Source: Anticarsia gemmatalis | Taxonomy: Eukaryota > Arthropoda > Insecta > Lepidoptera > Erebidae | DNA: 64,000 nucleotides | Assembly (NCBI RefSeq): GCF_050436995.1 | Contig: NC_134766.1 | Location: 8,990,001-9,054,000 of the forward strand | Direction: 5' to 3' | Shown: in pieces, positions 53,904 through 64,000 of the stretch | Layout of the letters: every line of letters begins with the position of its first letter | Numbering within the stretch: the stretch's first letter is position 1 | Notes under the pieces: model-generated | Told to the model about the DNA's origin: nothing | The model's database searches: none | The model's input: the letters and a program-made list of their open reading frames with translations, nothing else | Translations under genes and position numbers: made by a program

Positions 53904-54548
53904 AAGCAGAAAACTGAGAGTCATGTATCAAAACAAACGGAAAATAAATAAAAATATGTTTATTATTAGAAGCGCGTCTGTAGGTCAATTTAATTTTCTC
54001 CCTCCATTTCCCTCGCCCAACGGAACGGATATTGAATGTTGAGTATTCACCGTATTCACATTTGCTTGTGTATGAATCACAAACACCTTGGGATTTATGA
54101 CAGCCTGGTACTTGTTGATTTATGAGGGAGATTTTTTTTAAAGGATCCTGAAGTTTTGTAGGCTTATCTTTTCTCCCTTTCTTTACTAAAAATTATTTCG
54201 TTTCCGGTTTTGCCATTTATTTTTTTCTGTGATTTTCTAAAAGTTGCCACAGATTTTTGTATGCAATTATACAAAACACTATACTTACTAAATACATAGC
54301 CAAAAAATAGCTATTTAAATAAAATATCTGATTAGAATGTATTAAAATCATTCGTTCTTCTTACTACTATACTTTTTCAGAACTGATCAAAACTTAGTCA
54401 ATAAAGTCCTCGACACCCGTTTATCAATATTTTACGACGAACATAATATTTTGTGGCTTCTGCATCATTAAAAGGTAATGACCAACGATATTTGGCTCTA
54501 AACATTGGCATTATAAATTATAATCACTGTCTATCAGTACATAATATA
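53904..54548. other. Nothing recognised
   Basis: AT-rich DNA up to the family B Helitron; no gene seen. Confidence 0.5.
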
Positions 54549-54756
54549 TCCATACTAACTGATATTATAAATGCGAAAGTAACTCTGTCTGTCTGTCTGT
54601 TACTCAATCACGCCTAAACTACTGAACCAATTTGCATAAAATTTGGTATGGAGATATTTTGATACCCGAGAAAGGATAGGCTACTTTTTCCCTGGGAAAA
54701 TGACGCATTCCCATGGGAAAATTCAGGTGGCGGACGAAGTCGCGGGTAAAAGTTAG
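54549..54756 (+). mobile_element. Helitron family B, complete or nearly so
   Basis: It begins TCCATACTAACTGATATTAT (preceded by A), then AAATGCGAAAGTAACTCTGT and a CTGT microsatellite. The body contains GAAAATGACGCATTCCCATG. The end is GACGAAGTCGCGGGTAAAAG then TTAG followed by T. The terminal C is mutated to T. Confidence 0.78.
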
Positions 54757-56054
54757 TGTATTATAAGGTCGTTTCATCTGTTCGCGATAAACTCAAAATT
54801 GACTGAGCAGATTTTCATGCGGTTTTGACCTACAGTAAGAGCAATCCCGAGGAAGAAACTTATAGTAGGTATTTAAGATTTGTGTAAAATAACGTTTTAA
54901 ACCGCTCCAACGTTTTAAGCGGGCTTAATGTATTAAAATAGCACCAATTTTGAACCAAAATGTATAATTTTTTTACAAATACGCAACCTCCACAGTCAAC
55001 TAATTTAAAAAACCAAGTGGAAATTGTCTCACAAACATCACATTACGTTTATCGTTGCGGCACTAAAATGATTCTAACAAAATTACTTGAGCACATACAG
55101 AAACGTGAGCCGCGTATAAAATACGACTGTTATTTGAATACTTCCATCGGATGGAGAATTTTTATGCCTTCTTTACTGAAGCTTTACTTTTTCCTATCTA
55201 TAAGCAGTATAAGCTCTCAGGATAGGTTTGCAGGACTTTCGTTCAAGCGTTCTTGCGATTCGATTTGATGGAAATAATTCGAATATTTTCGTAGTATATT
55301 TTCCTTGGGGTTTACCATTTTCGAGTTAGAGTTTACTACTAGTTATTAAGAAACTTTTATCCTAAAATGTACCAATATATTAACCGCTCTACGTAAAAAT
55401 AGAATAGGTAAAAGCAACATCCAAATTTTATAAAAACCTTTTATTCCCATGAACAAAAAATATTGTAGTAATATGAAAATAAAGTTAGGTAGTTAAAGTT
55501 TGATATATTCGATTATATAATTAGTCATTTTCTTGTGAAACTTCTATTATTTGTGCAGTGCTACTTGTACACCACATGCCAATAGACAGGTTTTTCTTAA
55601 AAATTAGTTTCTTGGTTATCCGATACAGGCTGTAATAAATTTTGCTATAGATCTTTTCGGTAGCTAATACTATTACTAAGGTAATAGTGGTTCCTGTTTT
55701 CCATTCACTATTCCGACAGTTGTCTATTACTCCCAAGTCATATCGTTATATCTTCATAATAACAATATTGAACAGTAAACATAAAAAGGCACCGATACAT
55801 AACTACACTGTAAAACATGTGATGACATCGTCGTAACGTACCTAATGGCAGCTGTTGAATTTTAACGCGAATACCCCTCTTTACGGACTAATTACTTAAT
55901 GTAATAGAAGGTGGTGTTGTTTACCTAATGCCTTAATCAAATAAGTAGTAGTAGAAGTCCTTTTTAACATCTCTTTACAAACATACATAGACTACTGGAC
56001 AAAATTAAAGGATCAAAAGAATTCAAAATTTTTGGGCAATTTTCAACAGGACGC
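54757..56054. other. Nothing recognised
   Basis: AT-rich DNA. The frames at 54960-55268 (102 residues) and 55521-55736 show no domain, compositional or splice-site support. Confidence 0.5.
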
Positions 56055-56425
56055 AACTTCGAGAGGAGCTCGTGGCTTAGTTAACAACAGCTGCGCGAAT
56101 CGATTTCTGAGGTTAAACCACGCTTACCGAGTTTGTCCTGTAGATGGGTAACCATCTCATTCGCATCGAGCTCCTCTTTGTTTCGGAAGGCACATTAAAT
56201 TGTGGGTCCCGGCTGTCAATGTCGCAGATCTTTAAAAGACAGTCGTTAAAGTAGTCAGAAGCTTGGAAGTCTGACAACCAGTCTTACCGAAGGGTATCGT
56301 CTTATAACCCAATAAACTGAGCTGTGGAGGTTAGCTAGGCAGTCGTTTCATGTAAAACACTGGTTTTCAGCGGCATCCGGTGAGACTGGAAGCCGACTCC
56401 AACATAGTTTGGAAAATAGGCTAAG
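56055..56425 (+). mobile_element. 5S-type SINE, second family, longest copy
   Basis: The head carries GAGCTCGTGGCTTAGTTAAC, GAGGTTAAACCACGCTTACC and CCTGTAGATGGGTAACCATC, which follow the order of box A and box C of 5S rRNA but are diverged. The body is GTTTCGGAAGGCACATTAAA, TGTGGGTCCCGGCTGTCAAT and CAGTCGTTAAAGTAGTCAGA. The tail is GTGAGACTGGAAGCCGACTC and CAACATAGTTTGG. Tail-only copies are at 20999, 25900 and 61045. Confidence 0.72.
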
Positions 56426-56863
56426 CCATAAAGACATAACTTCGAGAGAAACAGACGTACAGGAAATAAAAAAAGGAATTGTAACTCCAAGCGTCTAGTT
56501 TTTGGATTAGAAATAGTAATCTTAGAAGTACTAGCGACAACATGCTTTGGAAATACCGAACTAAAGTTGTTTAACCGAAAATATATAAATACAACCAGCT
56601 GTGTGTTCCTCTTTTATTCATTTAAAGAATTAAATGAAAAATCGTCTGATGAATGTATTGCATGTCCCAAATATATATGGCTCTGCTAATTGTTTTCATG
56701 AACGCTAACATATAGTTATAGTATTGTAGTGTACATAAATGATGTCATATGACAATTAATCTTCGGATATCATGTGCAGACAGCCACTAATTATATCTAT
56801 CATTAATTATTATTGCGATATTATTGAATCAGTCGACTGGGATTATGTGTAGCTCTGATTGTA
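56426..56863. other. Nothing recognised
   Basis: AT-rich DNA between the SINE and the Helitron; no gene or repeat seen. Confidence 0.5.
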
Positions 56864-56873
56864 TCTATACTAA

Positions 56874-57132
56874 TCTATACTTAATATTATAAAGCTGAAG
56901 AGTTTGTTTGTTTGTTTGTTTGTTTGAACGCGCTAATATCAGGAACTGCTGGTCCGATTTGAAAAATTCTTTCAGTGTTAGATAGCCCATTTATCGAGGA
57001 AGGCTTTAGGCTATATATCATCACGTTACGACCAATTGGAGCAGAGTAACAGTAAAAAGTGTTACAAAAACGGGGGAAATTCTGATCCATTCTCTCTTAT
57101 GTGACGCAAGCGAAGTTGCGTGGGTCAGCTAG
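56874..57132 (+). mobile_element. Helitron family A, complete
   Basis: Preceded by A, it starts TCTATACTTAATATTATAAA. Five to six TTTG units follow, then GAACGCGCTAATATCAGGAA, and it ends GTTGCGTGGGTCAGCTAG before T. An extra TCTATACTAA stands immediately upstream (56864-56873). The 67-residue minus frame (56887-57090) is a by-product. Confidence 0.87.
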
Positions 57133-57340
57133 TATACTATATATTCAACGTTTGGTGTTTAACAGATTCTACCATACATTATCATTCAAAATGTTAAACA
57201 CATAACAAAACCGGCATAAATACGTCTGTGTGTCCTTTCACGTGAAAACGGCTAAACTAATATACCTTGATATTTTTTTATAGTGAGAGTAAATCTTTCT
57301 CCATAGAAAAAAAATAACTTTGTTTAATCGACGGAGTGGC

Positions 57341-57459
57341 GATTTCAAGAAATGAATGTTTCAAAAACTACTGAGCCGATTTCTATGGTGTCTCTAATTT
57401 CCCACATTTGCCAGATACCAAATCGGCTCACTAGTTTTTGAAAAATGTATTTCTTAAAA
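57341..57459. repeat. Inverted repeat, about 40-bp arms
   Basis: TTTCAAGAAATGAATGTTTC and AAAAACTACTGAGCCGATTT on the left mirror AAATCGGCTCACTAGTTTTT and GAAAAATGTATTTCTTAAAA on the right, about 85-90% matched, with about 38 bp between. The flanks contain worn Helitron-body-like words, so it may be two facing fragments. Confidence 0.6.
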
Positions 57460-57574
57460 TCGGTCAAAAATACTCACTTATTCTATAATACGCTCGCTTT
57501 ACCGTGGTAAAAGTCTCCTATATATAAATTTAGGATACAAATTATCTATGTATAATTTACATAAAATGCCGTCC

Positions 57575-57655
57575 AGTCCGGTAGTTTTTCCATGCAGAAG
57601 TCACAAACATAGATCATCCTCACACCCTTTCGCGTTTATAATATTGATAAGATTT
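57575..57655 (-). mobile_element. Helitron family C, 5' fragment
   Basis: TGCAGAAGTCACAAACATAG, then CATCCTCACACCCTTTCGCG and TTTATAATATTGATAAGA. Minus orientation; it lacks the 3' end. Confidence 0.55.
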
Positions 57656-57684
57656 TATAAGTTTATGCCTTATGGTACAATCTA

Positions 57685-58122
57685 TCTATATTTATAATAT
57701 TATAAAGCTGAAGAGTTTGTTTGTTTGTTTGTTTGTTTGAACGCGCTAATCTCAGGAACTACTGGTCCGATTTGAAAAATTCTTTCAGTGTTAGATAGTC
57801 CATTTATCGAGGAAGGCTATAGGCTATATTTCATCACGCTACGACCAATAGGAGCGAAGTAGCAACGAAAATATTTAATATTATAAAGCTGAAGAGTTTG
57901 TTTGTTTGTTTGTTTGAACGCGCTAATCTCAGGAACTACTGGTCCGATTTGAAAAATTCTTTCAGTGTTAGATAGTCCATTTATCGAGGAAGGCTATAGG
58001 CTATATTTCATCACGCTACGACCAATAGGAGCGAAGTAGCAACGAAAAATGTTACAAAAACGGGGAAAATTTTGACCCATTCTCTCTTATGTGACGCAAG
58101 CGAAGTTGCGCGGGTCGGCTAG
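57685..58122 (+). mobile_element. Helitron family A with a tandem internal duplication
   Basis: It starts TCTATATTTATAATATTATA (preceded by A), and the first 181 bp (from 57695 to about 57875) are repeated from 57876. The two units are nearly identical except for six against five TTTG repeats. The second unit continues to the normal 3' end GCGCGGGTCGGCTAG before T. The first unit breaks off after CAACGAAAAT. Total length 438 bp. Confidence 0.86.
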
Positions 58123-58394
58123 TTTACAATAAAAACACATACTTTATCTCTTTCTCTAAATAATTTCCCACTACAATTCACAACAACTTACAATGTCGTC
58201 GTCCATTAATTCGCTGCAACAAAGTTGTACTGTCACAACAACAAACGTGCAAGCCAGTTGCGATATATTACTTCACAAACTAACTGCTCATAACAGTGAC
58301 TATTATTATATAACGAGGAATAAAACTAAAGCTTTCATTTTAATGAAATTTTAAAACCATTTTTTTTATACGTAAGGAAACTTATCTTAACTTA

Positions 58395-58675
58395 GTAAAT
58401 ATAAATATATAAATAAATAAATATAATTGGACAAATCACACACGGTTATTCCAAACTAAGCAGAGCTTGTACTATGGTAAACAAATAACTGATGAACATA
58501 CTTATATTCTTATAAATACATACTTAATATACTTATATAAATAAATTGATAACCATAACAAATAATCGTGCTAATCACACAAAGATTTGTCCCGGGTGGG
58601 ATTATAACCCACTACATGTCGCGCTACGGTTATTGCGGCGAGGTGATCGCTTTAACCACTGCGCCAAACATGCAG
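58395..58675 (-). mobile_element. tRNA-derived SINE, minus strand
   Basis: Reverse complement of the type at 35979. On the plus strand the head region reads GATCGCTTTAACCACTGCGC (box A reversed), CGGTTATTGCGGCGAGG and CCCGGGTGGGATTATAACCC (box B mutated). The body has GACAAATCACACACGGTTAT and GAGCTTGTACTATGGTAAAC. The AT-rich end at 58395-58430 is the tail. Confidence 0.75.
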
Positions 58676-60099
58676 TTGGTACATAGTCAGTACACTTTTT
58701 ACTATTAAGATCATGTAACATACCTTTTCTTAATTAATTTTACTAATACAATGTTTGTACGGATGTTTGCTAAAACTACCTACTGATTATAGTTTTAATT
58801 TTTGGCACACTGGTACTTTATAAGCTAAAAGGTCAGATTTTGACCCAAGAAATCTTATTATTGTATTTCTTTGAAAAATGAAGGAGTTATTTTGTTCGTC
58901 TGCCTGTTTGTTGGTTTTGGCTAATCTCAAAAACTACTGTATAAATTCTGATATAACTTGCAGAAATGGCAGATAACATAAAGACTAACTGTGACGTTAT
59001 CTACTGACAACAATAAGAAATTAATACTAAACTAAAATAACGATCATCGAGTAATTCTTTAACATTTTTTAATACAAACAACAAACCAACATTTTTAAAC
59101 TTGGAATGAAGGCTAAGCAATCTAAGCATTACCCCCCTTTGCGTCAGTCGGGTAAAAATAAAAGGTAGAAAATACTCTATCATTTAATGCAATCGGCTAC
59201 CAAGCTTTCTGTAAAACGTACGTAGAATTTACTAGAAATACGATGATAAGAACTATTATGTTCTAAACATGTTGCAAGTCAAGCCATTTACGTGCTATTT
59301 TAAGCAGTTTTAAAATAAACTCAGGTTTATTTTGCGACCTTACGGCGGTTTAGCATTCTGACGTTTTAACCGTAGCTCTTTGGGTTCGGGTTGTAAGCAA
59401 ATGTTTAGGTAAGGTTTAGATTCGATTCCGACGTCGTGTAAAGTGTGAAAAACATTAGATTCTTAATTCCGTTGTTTTTTGCACCATTTCAGAAAAATAC
59501 CGTCAATATTTATTTATAGATTTTATTTCTAATAGCAGCATTGACTAGTCCAGAGTCAAATTGAGCTTTTAACCCTAGTTAGACCATAAAAAGACAACAT
59601 TGAGGTATACCCGTCCTAATGAAAAAGAATTATAAAAATCTGACAACACAGTAAATAGTTATACTTGAAAAAAAATACATGTTGACTTGAAAACCTCCTC
59701 CTTTTTTGTATTTCGTCGGTTAAAAACGATGACAACTTACACGTATGCTTATAACCTAACAAGTACTTAGTACTGATACATACAAAAATGATGACACCCA
59801 CACCAGCGTGAATTGAAAAAGATCCTATATCCTGAACGCTGACAAGCAGAATTGATTGATGATCATGAACTAAAAGGTTTGCCGATGACTTGCAACTAAT
59901 ATCATCTTATTTTCTCTCTCACATTGAAAAGGGACAGGACTTAGTTTTTGTATTAAACTTTAGGGTTAGAGAATGCTATGTTTAAAGTTTTAGGATCAAG
60001 GGATGAGACGAATTAAGTCTTTCATTGACAAGTAAATTTCACAAAAATTCTGAACCTATTGTTATATTTTGTATGCAGTCAGAGGATGAGTAATGATAG
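58676..60099. other. Mostly unassigned
   Basis: Three hints only. 58888-58955 has a Helitron-body-like phrase (GTCTGCCTGTTTGTTGG, CTAATCTCAAAAACTACTG). About 59345-59450 has GGGTTCGGGTTGTAAG and AGATTCGATTCCGACG, perhaps SINE heads. 59683-59728 matches the repeat end at 9888. No gene. Confidence 0.4.
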
Positions 60100-60360
60100 C
60101 TGAAAAGTCTAAGTGGGGGTTCGAACCTAGGACATCGGCCTAATGATTTTTTTCCATCATGTGTGCATTTGGCATCAGTTTCTACAACAGTGAAGGGAAA
60201 CGTCGTGATGAAATTTTACTTAACTGGGAGTTCTTTGTAACAGCTCTAAAAAGGATGTAACTTTCCCAACTCGCACAGGACTGAGTGGCAAACCCAAAGA
60301 CAAAACTCTTTCTCATTCCAGGAGGAGACCCTTGTCCAGGAGTACGAACTTAAAATAACT
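60100..60360 (+). mobile_element. SINE with box B, fairly complete
   Basis: GTGGGGGTTCGAACCTAGGA (box B), CCATCATGTGTGCATTTGGC, ACAGTGAAGGGAAACGTCGT, GATGTAACTTTCCCAACTCG and GAGGAGACCCTTGTCCAGGA. The layout matches the 21666 family, but the body is distinct ('gcatttggcatcagtttctac'), so it is a subfamily. Confidence 0.62.
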
Positions 60361-61044
60361 ATTTTTACTAAAACCGTAATAAAAATCCTGCTTCTTAGCT
60401 ATTCAGATCCTTGAGTACCAGGACATAAGACCACGCAAGGAGTTAATTCCGTAACACAAGTGGTATCGATCGTACTAAGCGTTGTATTATTAATTCAAGA
60501 ACAGCGACCCCGCCGGACCGCGGTAACCTTTCGATGAACAGGATAATGCGGGCCCAAAATATTGACAGGAATCCGGGCCGGATTTATTTAGTAAATATTT
60601 GATTTAAGGAAAAACACGAGGTTTTTCCTTAAGAGTGTGTTCTTTAGTACGGTCTATAAGGAGTTGTATACGAATTTATAGGATCAAGAGTTTTTGAAAA
60701 GCAATCGTTAAAAGTCACTGTAAAGAGATACAAACTTTATAGGTACGTTGAAAGTTTATTATTTTATCTGTATAGTATAAAAGGGCAATTTTGTCAGATA
60801 CGTTACTTGAGGAATAATTTTGACGTCTTTGACATATAAAGTTTAGAGCTTTTGAAAACCGTCAAAGTAATTTCTTAAATACAGGGCCCTAAACGCGTTC
60901 TAATGATAAAATTAAAATATAAATAGCTTACTTTAGGTATTTTAACATAATAATATTTAAACTTCTTAGATCTTCATGTCTTTAATTCATAGATCATCTG
61001 ATTTCATGTATTTAAAGCCTAGCCGTTCTTTCTATTACATATGT
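60361..61044. other. Unassigned; GC patch and a hairpin
   Basis: 60500-60590 is GC-rich (GACCCCGCCGGACCGCGGTA, CGGGCCCAAAATATTGACAG, GAATCCGGGCCGG). At 60604-60632 TTAAGGAAAAAC is exactly inverted as GTTTTTCCTTAA around ACGAG. No gene. Confidence 0.45.
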
Positions 61045-61280
61045 TTGAGTCGAATTCCAGTCTCACTGAATTTAGCTAAATACCAGTATTTTATATGGAG
61101 CGCCCAGTTATCTGGGCCTTAACACGATACCCATCGGTACGACTTTTAAGCTTCTGACTTCTGGTAAATACTGTAAAAAAATCAGACAAGCCTTTCTTCC
61201 AACTATGTTAGAATCCGCTTCCAGTCTCATCGAGTGCAACTGAATTACAGTATTTTATATGGAGCGACTATGAAAAGTCT
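61045..61280 (-). mobile_element. Two SINE tails in tandem, minus strand
   Basis: 61045-61175 and 61195-61280 both carry, on the minus strand, GAGACTGGAA, a CAGTTGCACTCGAT-like or CTAAATTCAGTGA stretch and CCATATAAAATACTG, matching the end of 56055-56425. The first also keeps ACGATACCCATCGGTACGAC, an internal part of the family. Confidence 0.58.
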
Positions 61281-61747
61281 TTTAAAAATACAGCCGTGTA
61301 TTTAGATAAGGAGTAATAGGAAATCCTATATACTTATACTAAATTCAGAAAAGCTTATGGTGATACATTATTTTGTATCATTATTTTTAAACATCAAAAT
61401 GCAACACAGGACCACATGAAAGTAATCATACTCACAAATAATTTTAATAGCACTTTCAATTTAAACAAAATTAGCACGATCCACGAAACCGGTATTTAAT
61501 TGCTCTGTTAACTAATTTGCAAACGAAAATAACATTTATTTAACATACATATAGCGTATAATTTGCATTGGCATAGCGTGCATGCATGCAGCGGACATGC
61601 ATGCGATGTTGCCACGCGAACTAAATTCACAATTCTAAGGATTTCTAGACGTTTTGAGGTGAATACATATTGGAACAGTTTCGTTAGAAAAATTCAACAG
61701 TATCTTGCATGTCTGTATGTTGTCTCTCTTTATAGTATGTTATATTA

Positions 61748-61935
61748 AAGTTTTCTCCACACAATTTATTTAAAGGCTCTGAGTCTTATATTGGAACAAA
61801 AGCACAAATTATAGGGTCTAATCTAAGTCTAGTTTTAATATTAAAGACTCCACCACACAAATTACTGGCTCTAAGTCGTATACCGGTGCTTTTACAAAAA
61901 TACTAATAACAGGGTCTAATCTAAGTCTAAAATTT
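61748..61935 (+). repeat. Tandem duplication, unit about 98 bp
   Basis: CCACACAATTTATTTAAAGG and GGGTCTAATCTAAGTCTAGT recur about 98 bp later as CCACACAAATTACTGG and GGGTCTAATCTAAGTCTAAA. The units are about 75% identical, so the duplication is old. Confidence 0.55.
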
Positions 61936-63614
61936 CATATAAGATTATCAAAACACTGAATTGAAAACCGATAAAAAAAATAAAAAAATATTTTATTATA
62001 AATTTAATTCTTAATTTCTAATAAAAATAAAGTGACAAATGCGGTCACAATTTCACTAAATAAAGTACTAGTAAATGTCTAAAAACTTAGTTATAATAAA
62101 AAATAATATGTTAAAACTTATGCGGTTTGTACACATAATAAAATATGGGCAATTTAGTATTAATAGTCGTGTCTTCAAATATGCACGTAAAGCGAGCATT
62201 CGCAACACGTTACACGAAAATAATCAAACGTAGCACCACCTTTATCAAGTTTATCGCTCATCAAGATAGGCTTCTGTTAAAATTATGTTATAATTTCTTG
62301 CTTCGCCTCACAACGAATATCATTAAACCGTTTTAAAACTAATTTTCTTGCTTAATTTCGCTTTACATTTGGGCGGTTCTAGTTAAATGCTGGTATTTTA
62401 AGAGGTAGTATATATCCTTGTTTTTGCTTTGGATAGCGGATAATTTTATCCGAAGGTTTAAGTAGTGGTATAAAATACACCTTAATTTTTTACAAGTGGT
62501 GTGCTTTGGTCTACTACCTACCCCTATGGGGAAAAGGCTTGATATTGTTAATGTGTATGTATGTATTTATTAATCTTTTTATTATAATTTGCCACGTATG
62601 GGCATGAATATTAGCGGGTACAAAAATCAGTGTATAAATAATTTGCCTAACCTAGGATAAAAACCCGAGATTATATGTGTTAAATACATACAAAATCTAG
62701 TTATTTCATATGAGTTATTTATGATTTATGCTACTTCATGAATAAAAAATACATTGAAATAGCATTAAATCCAAGAAATTATTGACCTAAAATTTCATAA
62801 ACAGGTCAACCCAGTTACCAGGCTCGCAGTTACGCAAAGAGATCAACCCGACACTCCCCAGAGTAGTTGTATATCTTCGCAAATCGGGATTACCTTACAG
62901 TCGGCCGGAATTTATCGACCGACTTCGATTTAAACCCTTTTCTAAATAAATAGGGTGGTGTTTACTATTACTAGCTGTATTGGGAGGTCCCTTTATGTAT
63001 TTTTTGTCTCTTTCGTTTATTGTAGATAAGTATCGCTTTGGGAATGGGATGGAAGTAATTTGGGATGTTATCTTTGTTTATTTTCATTGATTTTTAGAAC
63101 CTTCGATAAATAGTACCCCAAATCTATGCACTTAAAAATAACTGCTGTAATAATATAAATGTACTTGTAAGCACACATCTAAATTTTCCCAGTATTAGGG
63201 GGTCATAATAAAGGATTAATGTATGACAAAACAACAAAATTTAAAGCCTACTTATACAATAAATATATTTATTTTGTAGTCATAGTGAGATTTTATAATA
63301 AGTAGATGTAAATACAAAACTAAACAGACAAACTAAAAAAATCTTAAACAATATTCTTCAATATAAAATACCTCTTTGTTAAAACCGCTCATTAAGCACT
63401 TTTCTCTGAAAGCCGTCTTCCAATCTAATCATTTTTAATTAAAACACGGTACTGAGCGACAATTGGCACAGCCACCCTACTTTTCAATCAAGTCGATCGT
63501 TCGATTGAATGCAAACTATCCAAGTATTGTCCGAACGAGAATCAACTACGGAACGAGAATTGCGACACGAAATGCTTTGAGAAATGTCCAGTTTGTTGAT
63601 TGTTCGTTGAAGCT
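61936..63614. other. Mostly unassigned
   Basis: 62495-62570 is a minus copy of the 41600 family (TACAAGTGGTGTGCTTTGGT, CTACCTACCCCTATGGGGAA). About 62890 GTCGGCCGGAATTTATCGAC is GC-rich and partly palindromic. 63500-63525 holds TTCAATC...GATTGAA, followed by a direct repeat of GAACGAGAAT. No gene-like frame. Confidence 0.45.
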
Positions 63615-63825
63615 GTGCTCACCGTAAACGATCTGTGGGTTAAGCAACCGTTGGCGCGGTCATTCTTTAGATGGGTGACCGCATTGTGTTTGACTGAGCG
63701 TCTCCGTGCTTCGTAAACGTAAAATGTCGGTCCCGGTTGTTGTCAAGATAACAGTCGTTAAGCCATGTCAAAGGCCTTTCGGGCGGCTTGAACCACTCAT
63801 GACTATTGATAGATAGTGATGGTTC
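63615..63825 (+). mobile_element. 5S-rRNA-derived SINE
   Basis: Same family as 14915: GGGTTAAGCAACCGTTGGCG, TTTAGATGGGTGACCGCATT, GAGCGTCTCCGTGCTTCG, TTAAGCCATGTCAAAGGCCT and TTCGGGCGGCTTGAACCACT. Box A and box C are intact enough to suggest it once drove pol III transcription. Confidence 0.8.
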
Positions 63826-64000
63826 GTTACTATGAACGACGGGGATAAATTCGGTATTGGTATTTGAAATTTTAAACCGATATTAAAACTATTGTACTGT
63901 AATAAATAGTCGACTGCGATTCAAATCAGCTTTTCTTTTGGAAATGTTCAAAATACATATATATGTTACTGTAAAAGCCCGAACTGTGGTAAATCCTAAG
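63826..64000. other. Nothing recognised
   Basis: AT-rich sequence to the end of the window. Confidence 0.5.

Noticed and set aside
54960..55268. 102-residue frame starting ATG
   Set aside because: No domain, low-complexity composition typical of AT-rich random frames, no splice sites in context.
62145..62336. 63-residue basic frame
   Set aside because: Short, no homologous motif recognised, and no promoter or poly(A) signal in useful positions.

Overview
The window looks like non-coding nuclear DNA from a moth, probably a noctuid-type lepidopteran. It is AT-rich and has no long open reading frame and no recognisable host gene. It is packed with repeat families that I know from lepidopteran genomes: short Helitrons starting TC and ending CTAG with a TTTG microsatellite, tRNA-headed SINEs, 5S-rRNA-headed SINEs, SINE tails shared with a LINE, and many short inverted-repeat elements (MITEs). 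Family names are recalled from general knowledge and no database search was possible.

Layout. Positions 1-3160 hold little besides a pair of TGACGTCA palindromes and two GC-rich patches. Positions 3161-5404 hold three different Helitron families lying close together. Positions 7441-8405 hold a MITE and a 790-bp foldback element. The most gene-like object is at 11354-13564: a DNA-transposon-like element with matching ends and 4-bp flanking repeats. It carries a broken, spliced minus-strand gene with a clear intron, a C-x3-C-x3-C motif and a poly(A) signal. Positions 14090-17310 are SINEs. Positions 21371-22186 are an inverted-repeat element with a SINE inside. Positions 23693-25291 are a near-perfect palindrome built from two head-to-head copies of a mariner-type element fragment. 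Positions 25294-34400 are sparse, with worn repeats.

Positions 35005-43200 are repeat-dense. They contain three copies of one hairpin MITE (one of them upstream at 18850), a 78-bp minisatellite, a 240-bp duplication whose two copies record one transposon site before and after insertion, a rearranged MITE cluster, tandem Helitrons, and a cluster of alternately oriented GC-rich motifs. Positions 44118-53903 mix SINEs, MITEs and the C-terminal scrap of a LINE reverse transcriptase. Positions 53195-58675 contain more Helitrons, one inserted in a SINE tail and one partly duplicated in tandem. Positions 58676-64000 are sparse and end in a 5S-type SINE.

Nothing here forms a pathway. The only proteins visible are remnants of mobile elements. 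The window is probably intergenic or from a large intron. The best candidate for something undescribed is the element at 11354-13564. The palindromic mariner, the three-copy hairpin MITE and the GC-motif cluster at 41925-42404 come next.
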